A stretch of DNA of 64,000 nt from Saprospiraceae bacterium (GCA_958295895.1 CATQHI010000008.1:1-64000), one strand, 5' to 3'. Counted from the first letter of the stretch, positions 8,475 to 16,344 are shown. Numbers and translations: made by a program. Notes: generated by a model from the letters alone, not told the origin.

Positions 8475-8634
8475 TCGTAATTTTGATAGTATTTACCGGC
8501 CTATAAGGTATAGGATATACAATCAGGTTTTCATCTAATACTGTCGCCCTTTTGACTCTTGCCTGGACTAACAACGCCTTCTCTTCATTCAACAAGAATG
8601 AATAATTCAGAGGTAAATTTTGATATTTTTTCAC
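8464..8634 (-). CDS. 56-aa small protein coupled between the ATP-grasp and SPASM genes
   Basis: A short frame starts with GTG at 8634 and encodes (M)KKYQNLPLNYSFLLNEEKA, continuing to a KITNDD end at 8464. The GTG overlaps the ATP-grasp TGA by four bases (GTGA). Its last codons overlap the two ATGs of the SPASM gene (ATGATGATTAA). Such overlaps on both sides strongly favour a translated gene. The peptide is not hydrophobic and has no signal; it has a helical charged middle (LNEEKALLVQARVKRATVL) and a strand-like end (ENLIVYPIPYRPVNTIKI). It could be a peptide-binding or docking partner of the maturases. I do not recognise the family. Confidence 0.7.
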   Translation of the reverse strand: MKKYQNLPLNYSFLLNEEKALLVQARVKRATVLDENLIVYPIPYRPVNTIKITNDD

Positions 8635-9581
8635 TTCATTGAAATTAATTGTTCTGCAATATTTCCATAGATGTCTATATGCCCATACGTATACATCATA
8701 TCAAATTGACCAACTGGATTTATTTCTAGAAACCACCAATTATCATCGCCGTCTAATAAAATATCTAATGATCCTGTCTGTAAATTCAAGCCATCCATTG
8801 TTAATAGAATCTTTTGTTCGACTTCGGTAGGAAGTTCGCAAATCGTATACCTATTATTCTGTCTATTCCTTATGTCAATATGCTTGTTCTCACTGTCATT
8901 AATGCAAGCTATTGCGTAAATTTTCGCCATAAATACAAAAACTCTGAATTCATACTTCACGTACACTCTATCTTGTAAAAGTGAATACCCATAGCAATTT
9001 GCAATTTTACCTGTTTCAACCTTATTTGTCTCGTGAGTACAAATACTTCCGTTTCGGTTGAGTACAAGTATATCTTGAATATTCTTAGTTATGAGTTCGC
9101 CTCGCCTGAATTCAGCTGCGTAATTACTTAAGTGTTCTCCTGAAGATATATACGTATTTGGTACCTTGAATCCCGCGGCGGTTGCAACTTTCAAGGCAAT
9201 TAGTTTATTTTGATTATAGTTTAATTGACTACCAATTGCCTTATCACCTAACAAGTAAAGGAAAAATTCCAGCAGGGTATTTGACTCTGATATTAAGTGA
9301 TCTTCGATCTGCTTAGCTACTTCTGGCTCGTCAAAAACCATATCAATATTATCGTACCTAAAGTCATAAAAGCCTCTTCGGAACCATATGGCATCTATCT
9401 GAGAAACAAAGTCTCCATTGCTTAATTCTATATCAATTTTATCGGCTCCAATATGTAATGATTTAATCGGCCGAACTAAAGCTTCGCCACAAACACTACG
9501 GTACTCGGCCCCTCTCGCATTCAGAACGGAGATGACCTTCTCTGCTGACATATCCCTTCCACAATGTACTACATAAATCAT
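8631..9581 (-). CDS. gwsG: Grasp-with-spasm system ATP-grasp peptide maturase
   Basis: The product (316 aa from ATG at 9581; TTG at 9587 is an alternative) is a RimK-like ATP-grasp ligase. The N-terminal part has an IDAIWFRRGFYDF stretch. The ATP-grasp fold follows, with NQNKLIALKVATAAGFKVPNT, a KYEFRVFVF strand, and the metal-binding end DILLDGDDNWWFLEINPVGQ. This class forms macrolactones or macrolactams between Asp/Glu side chains and Thr/Ser/Lys of a precursor (graspetides). The upstream gene is the precursor, so that should be its substrate. The downstream 56-aa gene and SPASM gene are translationally coupled to it. Confidence 0.9.
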   Translation of the reverse strand: MIYVVHCGRDMSAEKVISVLNARGAEYRSVCGEALVRPIKSLHIGADKIDIELSNGDFVSQIDAIWFRRGFYDFRYDNIDMVFDEPEVAKQIEDHLISESNTLLEFFLYLLGDKAIGSQLNYNQNKLIALKVATAAGFKVPNTYISSGEHLSNYAAEFRRGELITKNIQDILVLNRNGSICTHETNKVETGKIANCYGYSLLQDRVYVKYEFRVFVFMAKIYAIACINDSENKHIDIRNRQNNRYTICELPTEVEQKILLTMDGLNLQTGSLDILLDGDDNWWFLEINPVGQFDMMYTYGHIDIYGNIAEQLISMK

Positions 9582-9680
9582 ACACAAATGCTAACAGAGG
9601 TTTTTGTCTCAACGATAATACTGTCTAGCAGTGACAAGGCATACTATATATGCATACCTATGAAAACAAACAAGCAAATA

Positions 9681-9770
9681 GTGACAACTAGTTATAGTAC
9701 GTGCAGTTAAAAGTTAATATATTCGAATCAATTTCTAACTGTACGTACCATAACCATAGCTAGTCGTTAC
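9681..9770 (-). promoter_or_regulatory. Long imperfect inverted repeat between precursor and maturase genes
   Basis: The left arm 9681-9712 (GTGACAACTAG..AGTACGTGCAGTTA) pairs with the right arm 9732-9770 (TAACTGTACGTACC..CTAGTCGTTAC). There are a few mismatches and one 5-base bulge, and the loop is AT-rich. It lies directly after the precursor stop and about 100 bases before the ATP-grasp start. In the transcript it could be a partial terminator or RNA-processing stem that gives more precursor than enzyme mRNA. There is no U-tract, so a simple intrinsic terminator is less likely. Confidence 0.6.
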
Positions 9771-9771
9771 T

Positions 9772-10023
9772 TCATACCTGATAAGGATTTGATCCGTAGG
9801 GACCTAAAGGTGGAGTGGGAGGGCATCCTGTACTCTTGTCAGTGTATCTATGAAGAGTCATGGTATTATAACTAGTTCTTGTATCAGCCGAGTATGAGAA
9901 TATACCAACGTTTGGACCCCCGTCTGCAGTACCACCACCAGTTGGAGTACCACTACAAGTACCCCCATACAAACTTCCTGTAGTCACTATCTCATGAGGT
10001 TGAAAATCTAACTTCTTTTTCAT
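9772..10023 (-). CDS. Candidate RiPP precursor peptide (83 aa)
   Basis: From ATG at 10023 the peptide has a short leader, MKKKLDFQPHEIVTTGSLYG, ending in Gly-Gly at residues 20-21. The core then contains two Cys (23 and 67), many Thr/Ser/Gly and a Pro-rich end (GCPPTPPLGPYGSNPYQV). Three Asp (34, 47, 62) and many Thr are possible partners for ATP-grasp ester bonds, and the Cys and Tyr are possible SPASM targets. An upstream extension to 10059 has no leader-like features, so 10023 is chosen. It is the first gene before the ATP-grasp/SPASM pair. The Gly-Gly site matches cleavage by the C39 exporter at 18125-20320. Core boundaries are inferred. Confidence 0.75.
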   Translation of the reverse strand: MKKKLDFQPHEIVTTGSLYGGTCSGTPTGGGTADGGPNVGIFSYSADTRTSYNTMTLHRYTDKSTGCPPTPPLGPYGSNPYQV

Positions 10024-10056
10024 AACAAAGATGATTAAAGTGAATTGCCCCTGACA

Positions 10057-10064
10057 CAAATTTT
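10057..10064 (-). promoter_or_regulatory. Possible -7 box for the precursor gene
   Basis: On the minus strand AAAATTTG lies 33 bases before the precursor ATG; it differs from TAnnTTTG at one base. I see no clear -33 TTG. Weak. Confidence 0.3.
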
Positions 10065-10188
10065 TTATTAGAAAGCATGTTCACTGTGTTGCCTACTCTC
10101 TTTAGAATCCCGGTTTTCGACACACCCCGGACCGATCATCTAATCGATATAACAAACTTAGCTATCATCAAGGCAAAAATTTTACCCC

Positions 10189-10213
10189 CATCAAAAATTG
10201 TAGATATTTGATG
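10189..10213. repeat. Short AT-rich inverted repeat
   Basis: CATCAAA (10189-10195) and TTTGATG (10207-10213) form a 7-bp stem in the gene-free stretch 10065-10229, which otherwise shows nothing recognisable. Confidence 0.35.
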
Positions 10214-10229
10214 AGATAGTAGAATGAAC

Positions 10230-10258
10230 GTAAGTGTTTGAGAAACTATGTCTCGTTT
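10230..10258. repeat. IS66-like terminus
   Basis: GTAAG, GAG, AACTA and GTCTCGTTT occur at the same spacing as in the IS66 end at 10698-10726, with differences at about seven of 29 positions. It probably marks the end of another lost element. Confidence 0.4.
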
Positions 10259-10265
10259 CATACCG

Positions 10266-10462
10266 CTAGACATTTAATAAGTTGATGGATTGATAGCCCT
10301 TGTTACTTCGCCTAAGTTCTCGGCTCAGATAGCGGCAAAAGGCGAGTAGATCCTGAGTATGCTTCGCCAGGTTATCGATGCCATAGCGGAACACGTAGGT
10401 CGCCCGGCAGCGCCAGCCGGCTGAACCCTGCACCTTGAAGTTGACCCCTACACGTAGTGCTT
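10266..10462 (-). pseudogene. Transposase-like C-terminal remnant
   Basis: An open minus-strand frame without a start encodes VGVNFKVQGSAGWRCRATYV, then FRYGIDNLAKHTQDLLAFCR, and ends SNKGYQSINLLNV at 10266. It lies between an IS66-like end and a truncated IS3-type orfA, so it is most likely mobile-element debris. I cannot name the family. Confidence 0.35.
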
Positions 10463-10522
10463 GAGGCTTTCTAAGATGGTCTTTCCAACTGGGACAGAAA
10501 AACTTTGTAGATTCTTACGACC

Positions 10523-10678
10523 ATGGAAGCAAAAAAGTTAACAAAGACGGGTAAGCGTGCCTACCGCCGCTACGATGCCAACTTTAAGGCCGAAGCCGTC
10601 AAACAACTCGAGCGCGGCATGTCGGTGACCGAACTGGCGGGGTCGTTAGGGGTAAAGCCCAGCTTACTCCATAACTGA
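10523..10678 (+). pseudogene. Truncated IS3-type OrfA
   Basis: The 51-residue frame encodes MEAKKLTKTGKRAYRRYDAN and the OrfA helix-turn-helix (FKAEAVKQLERGMSVTELAG, then VKPSLLHN). It stops at TGA where the family has Trp: reading on gives KSQAKQR, as in HNWKSQAKQR. After a few codons it is cut by the IS66 end at 10698. Non-functional. Confidence 0.75.
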
Positions 10679-10697
10679 AAGTCTCAGGCCAAGCAAC

Positions 10698-11053
10698 GTA
10701 AGCATCCGAGCAACTACGTCTCGTTTAGATCCTGCGCCGCCGCCCACTGATCGGGCAGCAGCTCCCGCAGCCGGTTAACGGGGTGGTCGGGCAGACGGGC
10801 AAGCACATCGGTCAGCCACTCCCGGGGGTTGACCCCTAGATGCTGACAGCTACCGAAGAAAGAGTACATCATCGCCGCACGCTGCGCCCCGGCGTGGGAA
10901 CCGGCGAACAAGTAGTTCTTGCGGCTAAGGGCCAGGGGGCGGATCGAGTTTTCGATCAGGTTGTTGTCCAGTTCCAGCCGGCCGTCGTCGTTGAAGCAGG
11001 CGGCCAGTTTAGGCAGTTCGTGCTTAGCGTAGTGCAGGGCCTGACCGATATAA
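10698..11053 (-). pseudogene. IS66 transposase C-terminal fragment (second IS66 copy)
   Basis: The left end carries the same 17-bp terminal repeat as the first IS66 element. The fragment encodes the C-terminus of TnpC on the minus strand (YIGQALHYAKHELPKL, LDNNLIENSIRPLALSRKNY, AGAQRAAMMYSFF) and stops at 10714. Everything upstream is removed by the IS3-type element starting about 11054. Its sequence differs enough from the 3192-5621 copy (ending AAAQDLNET) to be a separate IS66 type. Confidence 0.85.
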
Positions 11054-11092
11054 GTAGGAGTAACCCTTAACTTTACTTCTAAACTTAGCACC

Positions 11093-11418
11093 ATGCGTAA
11101 GAGCAAATTCACCAAGACCCAGCAGCAGGCTATTCTAGCCCAGCACGACGCGGGCACCAGCGTAGCCGATCTGTGCCGCGAGCACCAGATCAGTGCCGCT
11201 ACCTTCTACAAATGGAAGAAGGGCCACCAGGACGACAGCAAAGCAGAAGAGCGTCGCCTAGCCGAGCTGGAACGGGACAACGCTACTTCACCGTAGGGCC
11301 CCTCCCCCATGCTTCGTGGAAGAAGATGTACGCCGAACTCAGTATGAATCACGAGATCCTGCAGGAAGGCTACTCGATGCTAAAAAAGTGGCAGGCCCAA
11401 GACGTCAAGAAGAAGTGA
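11093..11418 (+). pseudogene. IS3-type OrfA, interrupted by a short insertion
   Basis: OrfA begins MRKSKFTKTQQQAILAQHDA with the HTH (SVADLCREHQISAATFYKWK) and reaches LAELERDN. Then about 32 foreign bases (about 11283-11314) bring a stop at 11294. The expected continuation (WKKMYAELSMNHEILQEGYS) is in another frame and ends at 11418. The inserted bases resemble a dispersed repeat found at 25972, 41511 and 54711 (shared core AGGGCCCCTCCCCC). The slippery heptamer A AAA AAG at 11382-11388 is correctly phased for the -1 frameshift that makes the OrfAB fusion. Confidence 0.75.
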
Positions 11419-12260
11419 TCGATGCGATCTGGCAGCCGGACAGTCCGAAGAGTGTCCGTCAGTGCTGCCGCGTCTTGGGCTTTCGTCGGCAGACCTACTA
11501 TGCAAGAAAGCGGGGCCACCGCCCTGAGGTAGCCGATGAAGCGTTGGCGGCCGTACTACGCCGAGCCTGCGAGGAGCACCCCTACTGGGGCTTCTGGAAG
11601 ATCTTTCACTGGCTTCGGCGTAAGCCCGAGCACACCTTCAATCATAAGCGGATGTACCGTATCTGGAAGCGGGAGGGGCTCAACCTGCGCCGGCCACCAA
11701 AGCGCAAGCGTATCCACCGCGAGTACCAGGCCCTGCTGGCTCCCGAGGGCATCAACGAGGGCTGGGCCATGGACTTTGTCAGCGACTGGGTAGTGGGCCC
11801 CGGCCAACAGTCCGTGCGGGTCATCAACATCATGGACGAGGGCTCGCGGCGGGCCCTGTGGACGGAAGCCCATACCAGCATCTCGGCCCGTAAGTTGATC
11901 GAGGTGCTCGATCAGGTGGTCGAGGTGCGAGGTCGACCCGGCTACATCCGCTGTGATAACGGACCGGAGTTTATCAGCCACCAACTCAAGCACTGGGCTA
12001 CCCGACAGGGGGTAGAGCTACGCTTTATCCAGCCCGGTAAGCCGACGCAGAACGGGCTAATCGAACGGCTCAACAAGACCCTACGGGTGGAATGCCTAGA
12101 TTTGACGTGGTTCACGACCCTGGAGGAGCTCAACGAAGAGATACAGCACTGGTCGCTGACCTACAACCTGGACCGCCCCCACGCGAGCCTGGGCCACCAA
12201 ACACCCGCCGAACATGAAATCGAACATCAGAAATTCTACTATCTACCGGTAGCGGCTTAG
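11316..12260 (+). CDS. IS3-family transposase OrfB (DDE integrase)
   Basis: The catalytic part is intact: an N-terminal HTH_21 region (HPYWGFWKIFHWLRRK), then the rve domain with D in WAMDFVSDW, D in YIRCDNGPEF and E in NGLIERLNK, followed by the usual YNLDRPHASLGHQTP end. The frame is open from 11316, but translation is expected to enter it by -1 frameshifting at 11382-11388 from orfA, so residues before about 11389 are probably not native. Because orfA is broken, the element may depend on a related copy in trans. Confidence 0.88.
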   Translation: MEEDVRRTQYESRDPAGRLLDAKKVAGPRRQEEVIDAIWQPDSPKSVRQCCRVLGFRRQTYYARKRGHRPEVADEALAAVLRRACEEHPYWGFWKIFHWLRRKPEHTFNHKRMYRIWKREGLNLRRPPKRKRIHREYQALLAPEGINEGWAMDFVSDWVVGPGQQSVRVINIMDEGSRRALWTEAHTSISARKLIEVLDQVVEVRGRPGYIRCDNGPEFISHQLKHWATRQGVELRFIQPGKPTQNGLIERLNKTLRVECLDLTWFTTLEELNEEIQHWSLTYNLDRPHASLGHQTPAEHEIEHQKFYYLPVAA

Positions 12261-12271
12261 GGAAAGCCTAC

Positions 12272-12511
12272 AGGGATACCACTTTAAATAGCGGTTAACG
12301 TAAGTCCAAACGTCTTCGTGGTTGGTGTGAACAAATGAGCACCATACTTTGAGACTAGAATGCCGTTGTCGTCGATGTAATCGTAGCAGTTGCCAGCAAT
12401 GTGGTTACGCTTTTCTATGATAATTACTTGTTTACCACTACTAGCGTAGCGTTCTGCCAGCACAGCTCCACTGATACCTGCACCGATAATTATAATTTCT
12501 GCCTTATTCAA
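12272..12511 (-). pseudogene. glf: UDP-galactopyranose mutase, truncated and frameshifted
   Basis: The minus-strand frame from TTG at 12511 has the FAD-binding N-terminus of Glf (AEIIIIGAGISGAVLAERYA, EKRNHIAGNCYDY, SKYGAHLF). One base has been lost at about 12327-12333. Shifting the frame there restores HTNHEDVWTYVNRY, exactly the expected Glf sequence. After LKWYP the gene is cut by the IS3 element at 12271. Only about 75 of the usual 370 residues remain. Glf makes UDP-galactofuranose for surface polysaccharide, so this is a relic of such a locus. 12512-12703 upstream shows nothing. Confidence 0.85.
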
Positions 12512-12703
12512 TGGGTGAACTGTTTTGTTATAAGGAATTGCGTTCAGATCACTGTATCATCCAAAAAAGTATTTTTCAAGGTGGCGTGATGATCGCGTAT
12601 AATTTTACTTGTAAAGACAATCTTGGTGGACAGAGTAAAGCCCAACTTCACGCTTCATATTCAGTAGTACATACAACCTGCTTGATACAATACTTAATAA
12701 CAG

Positions 12704-14569
12704 CTAACTATGATAATCAATTATTACTTCTCTGAAAAATGAAACCAGACGATCAACATGATGGTCGAATGTAAATAAGTGTCTATTTCTCCAAACGTTT
12801 TTCCTAATTTGCTTCATTCTTAGCTTGTCATTTAATTTTTGATATAAATCATCGAAGCCGTCAAATAATACCCCTATATCTAAGTTATTAATCAAGGTCT
12901 GCGTAGCGACATGATGTCCATTATTAGATCTTTGTAATAACGGTACCCCAGAAACAGCAAGCGTAGCTATACGAGCAGGATAATTCAAATCATCCCACGA
13001 AGCCTTTATTATTTCACCATCGTTATCGCTTTTAAAAATGTGAAGCCATCCAGCGTCATATTGGGAAAATTCCTTAACCCAATCTTTCTGAATACAGTTG
13101 GGGTGAAAGTGCAAATAATCATTAGCACTGCCACCAATTTTGCTGAGCCATTCGTGATGCATGTCGTAGTACCTATTACCATAGAAATGTAAGTGTATTT
13201 TCCTCTCCACTATTTCCTTTACAATGGAAGTCTGAAGCCCGATCAATCGACCTGCAACTAATGTATGAATTTCCTCGCCTCTAGTAGATAACAGATCTGA
13301 CTTTTCCTGTACAAACCATCTACTGCTAGGCAAATCACCATCTAACACTATAGATGGGGTTTTTCTACCCTCCACAATAGACTGACTAAACCATTCTTTA
13401 ACAAGTGAATTTATGTATATTTGACCACTCGAAAAGCTATATAAATCAATTAGCTTACTCCAAATTCCCAATACTCTACAAACAAAAGGTCCTTCCTTGA
13501 AGTGCCATACAAAAGGTATATCGATATCACTCATCATTACTTCGTGAGCCAGTGGAACGGCTTGAAAATTTAATAGCGCGTATATTATATCTGGCTGTAT
13601 CTCATCAATTGTTTTCCGCCAGTTCTTTTTCGGAACGTCTTGTATGTTGCCGAAAGGCAGCGGACCAATCGCATTATAGTGATTAGGATTATCTATCCAC
13701 AACCCGTACAACTGGTGCCCAGCTTCCTCAAGAGAGTAAATTCTATCTTCATTGTATGCCAATTCTCCAACCACCAATATTTTTAATCTATCCTTAATAC
13801 CATTAGTTCTTATCCCCCGCAGATGACCGTACTGTTCAATCTCGTTAATACACTTACCAACTGAAGGCTGAAAGTTAATTGGACTATCTATCTGATAGGT
13901 TGCTTTAAATTTATTTAACCCTCCCCCAAACGTTTCTAATATAGTTCTGTGCCTTTGCTCTGAATGAAAGGTCCATTCGCATGTAACTTTCTTAGTCTCG
14001 ATATAGCAATGGTCATGTATTATTGATCCCCAGAACATATCAAATAGGCTATCAGTGACTATCTCTCTTCTTTCTCTCCATAGACATTCCGTTCTCCTGT
14101 GTAAAACCTGTACTAGCTGAACGTCGTACCCATCGATCTGACCTTCAGCAGATCGGCGAAAGCTACCACTAAAGTTATTCACTTGGTGATATCTTATCCC
14201 GGAATAAGCGACCACAAGATTATCGTCTTTTTTAAGGATATTTAGAAGTGATTCCAAGTGATCTTTAAAATATATGTCATCCGAAGGCAGGTACGCTATC
14301 AGATCGTATTTGGCATTCTTCAAGCCAATATTTAGGCTAGCTCCGAGCCCGAAGTTTTTTGAGTTGGTAATGCATCGTATGTTCTGTTCATTCATAAAAT
14401 GACCTATAATGTACTCAGTATCATCAACAGATGCATCATTAACAATTATAAGTTCCCACTTACAGTGCGTTTGCAACTTCAAACTTTGTATAGCCCGTGC
14501 AATAAATTTGGCCTGATTATAGGTAGGCATGATAACTGAAATTCCTCCGCAGGACATGGCATTTTTCAT
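12704..14569 (-). CDS. Two-domain glycosyltransferase (GT2 plus GT1/GT4-like)
   Basis: The 621-aa product starts with a GT-A family 2 domain (GGISVIMPTYNQAKFIARAI, VNDASVDDTEYI, YLPSDDIYF with the DxD-like acidic motif), about residues 8-220. From about residue 270 a second, GT-B-like part begins (RLKILVVGELAYNEDRIYSL, PDIIYALLN) and ends with a glycosyltransferase-type tail (YPARIATLAVSGVPLLQR). It probably adds sugars to a surface polysaccharide or glycoprotein. It lies just upstream of the broken glf on the same strand and is AT-rich. The alternative ATG at 14557 would give MSCGGIS. Catalytic specificity cannot be read from sequence. Confidence 0.82.
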   Translation of the reverse strand: MKNAMSCGGISVIMPTYNQAKFIARAIQSLKLQTHCKWELIIVNDASVDDTEYIIGHFMNEQNIRCITNSKNFGLGASLNIGLKNAKYDLIAYLPSDDIYFKDHLESLLNILKKDDNLVVAYSGIRYHQVNNFSGSFRRSAEGQIDGYDVQLVQVLHRRTECLWRERREIVTDSLFDMFWGSIIHDHCYIETKKVTCEWTFHSEQRHRTILETFGGGLNKFKATYQIDSPINFQPSVGKCINEIEQYGHLRGIRTNGIKDRLKILVVGELAYNEDRIYSLEEAGHQLYGLWIDNPNHYNAIGPLPFGNIQDVPKKNWRKTIDEIQPDIIYALLNFQAVPLAHEVMMSDIDIPFVWHFKEGPFVCRVLGIWSKLIDLYSFSSGQIYINSLVKEWFSQSIVEGRKTPSIVLDGDLPSSRWFVQEKSDLLSTRGEEIHTLVAGRLIGLQTSIVKEIVERKIHLHFYGNRYYDMHHEWLSKIGGSANDYLHFHPNCIQKDWVKEFSQYDAGWLHIFKSDNDGEIIKASWDDLNYPARIATLAVSGVPLLQRSNNGHHVATQTLINNLDIGVLFDGFDDLYQKLNDKLRMKQIRKNVWRNRHLFTFDHHVDRLVSFFREVIIDYHS

Positions 14570-14964
14570 AATTTTAAATTATTTATAATAATACATTAAT
14601 AATATTAAATTATTCGACAACATTGATACGTCCCTCATCACCTAACCTTAGCTATCAATACGAACGCAATATAAATTACTGAAATTTGGTACGTATAAGC
14701 TCGATTCACCAAATGCATGATTGAATAGCGTAAATATTGATGCATTTAAGGACAACCTACGGATAAATTAATTCCCATATCATATACAGCCACAACATAC
14801 AATAGACGGCATACAATAGAATCAATCGTTATGATAAGTGAGCTATATATAATTTCCTTTCCACACGGTCACTAATCATACGTAATCTTGCCCTCTTGGT
14901 TTATATTTATCTCCAAGGCTATAACTCTATTTAAACTGCTAAATGTTGAAAATTTAAGTCTTAT
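14570..14964. other. Gene-free AT-rich stretch
   Basis: About 395 bases without a convincing frame. A short stop-free minus-strand stretch (LNRVIALEININQEGKITYD) directly after the next gene's stop has no start codon. No tRNA or clear terminator was seen. Confidence 0.4.
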
Positions 14965-16344
14965 TTACACTACAGCACCCCCCCCTTGATCAGTTATCCA
15001 TTCATCTGGTTGAACAAAGCGAAGCAGCCCATCATTTAGAAGAATATATAATAAATATTTGATTATGTATTTCTCCAGAGTATCGCTCTGGATATTCATC
15101 CTGTGCTGACAGTGCTCTATGAACTCACTTACAGTAAGTGGATTCTCAAATAACAGCAGCGCACCGTCAATACTATCTGAATTCATGTTAAATTCGACCA
15201 TATCCGAATTATTATTTACATATACCAGAGTCTTTGAACCCTCTTTAAGGCTTGAATTAATAATCCTACTTGAATTAAATTGTAGAACGCAACCCATAAA
15301 ATACTCTGAATCATGGCCATATATCTCGTATATAAATCTCCGAACAGACTCATCAATATCAATAGATAGGCATAAGTCACGATTAGAATCATTCGATTTA
15401 ACCTTATTCACTAGACTACTACCATTAACAGCGTTATTTTGCTTACTAGGTATTTTATTAAAGTATGTATTAGATGAGTGAGATAGAATGCCTAATTTTG
15501 ACTGAATGTACTCATGATAGAAATGTACATATCTTCTCACCACTGGATTACGTTTTGTATTACCGACAAAGTGTATAAATTTGTCAAGGTGGGGAGCTAA
15601 GTGAAATCTTATTACCTGAGCAAAATCGGGATCTACATTATCAATCAAAGTGTCAATCTTAAAATCTTTCGACCTTAAGAACCAGTAAAGACTAAATTGT
15701 TCAATAAATTGATTAACTATGTTAGATTCATACTGAATGAGGGTGCTTTCATTGTTACGAACAAATTTGTCAATTGCAACATAAAATTCATCAAGAACAT
15801 CTACGTCACAAATTGCAAATACACCGAGATTAACAGCTATAGAAACATTATTACTGAGTCCCGCTAATATGAAATCAGGGATATCAATCAGTAAGGACTT
15901 TGCATTCTGAAAAAAGAAGTCGTAAGATGGAAAATTAATTTCTATGTTTTGAACTACGACGGATTTCCCGTCAGGCTCATTAATCTTCTCAAACAGCAGT
16001 ATGTCATTGTCGAAGTGTATAAACCCGCTCTTCTGACTACATAATGTTAAAATTTTACCGTAGGACCAAAAATTTTGGGGAGACTTAAGACTCAGATTTG
16101 AAAGCTCCAAAGATGTTTGAAGCTGTAGAAATTTACATTCTTCGATCTCTTTAAGTAGATTAAATCCCGTTTCATCTACAACTACCTCACAACTCTTACC
16201 ATATACACTGGAGATAGTATAATTACTAACATGTAGCAATTTAAGATAGTCACTCAATTCACCTGAGCAACTATCAACACCAAGCTGTGGATAGCTGTTA
16301 CATACTTCCATCGGTTTGGTCCAAAGCGATTGAATAACCCTCAT
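14965..16344 (-). CDS. DUF6734-like protein (459 aa)
   Basis: The start MRVIQSLWTKPMEVC, the helical/strand pattern in residues 20-110 and the FIHFDNDILLFEKI stretch (a DxD-like acidic site) resemble DUF6734, a Bacteroidota family with a glycosyltransferase-A-like look. That assignment is from memory of the pattern, not a search. The C-terminal 150 residues (about 310-459) are less typical and may be a separate small domain: VYVNNNSDMVEFNMNSDSI, then a helical part that looks like a PqqD-type or winged fold (NPLTVSEFIEHCQHRMNI). An 8-base C/G homopolymer at 14978-14985 encodes three Gly next to the end and could shift the last codons. The gene is AT-rich and lies upstream of the exporter operon's end. 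Role in the RiPP system is possible but unproven. Confidence 0.6.
   Translation of the reverse strand: MRVIQSLWTKPMEVCNSYPQLGVDSCSGELSDYLKLLHVSNYTISSVYGKSCEVVVDETGFNLLKEIEECKFLQLQTSLELSNLSLKSPQNFWSYGKILTLCSQKSGFIHFDNDILLFEKINEPDGKSVVVQNIEINFPSYDFFFQNAKSLLIDIPDFILAGLSNNVSIAVNLGVFAICDVDVLDEFYVAIDKFVRNNESTLIQYESNIVNQFIEQFSLYWFLRSKDFKIDTLIDNVDPDFAQVIRFHLAPHLDKFIHFVGNTKRNPVVRRYVHFYHEYIQSKLGILSHSSNTYFNKIPSKQNNAVNGSSLVNKVKSNDSNRDLCLSIDIDESVRRFIYEIYGHDSEYFMGCVLQFNSSRIINSSLKEGSKTLVYVNNNSDMVEFNMNSDSIDGALLLFENPLTVSEFIEHCQHRMNIQSDTLEKYIIKYLLYILLNDGLLRFVQPDEWITDQGGGAVV

Larger units (their letters stand above)
11054..12271 (+). mobile_element. IS3-family element inserted in IS66
   Basis: The ends carry short related inverted repeats (GTAGG..ACCCTTAA at 11054 and, on the other strand, GTAGGC..CCCTAA from 12271). 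It contains orfA and orfB in overlapping frames. The left flank is IS66 tnpC and the right flank is a cut glf gene. No target duplication was recognised, so the precise ends are approximate. Confidence 0.8.

Noticed and set aside
12401-12735. Plus-strand frames over glf and its upstream gap
   Set aside because: They are antisense to a clear Glf sequence, or lack any motif.
14820-14964. Stop-free stretch LNRVIALEININQEGKITYD after the 14965 gene
   Set aside because: No start codon and only about 28 codons; probably chance.
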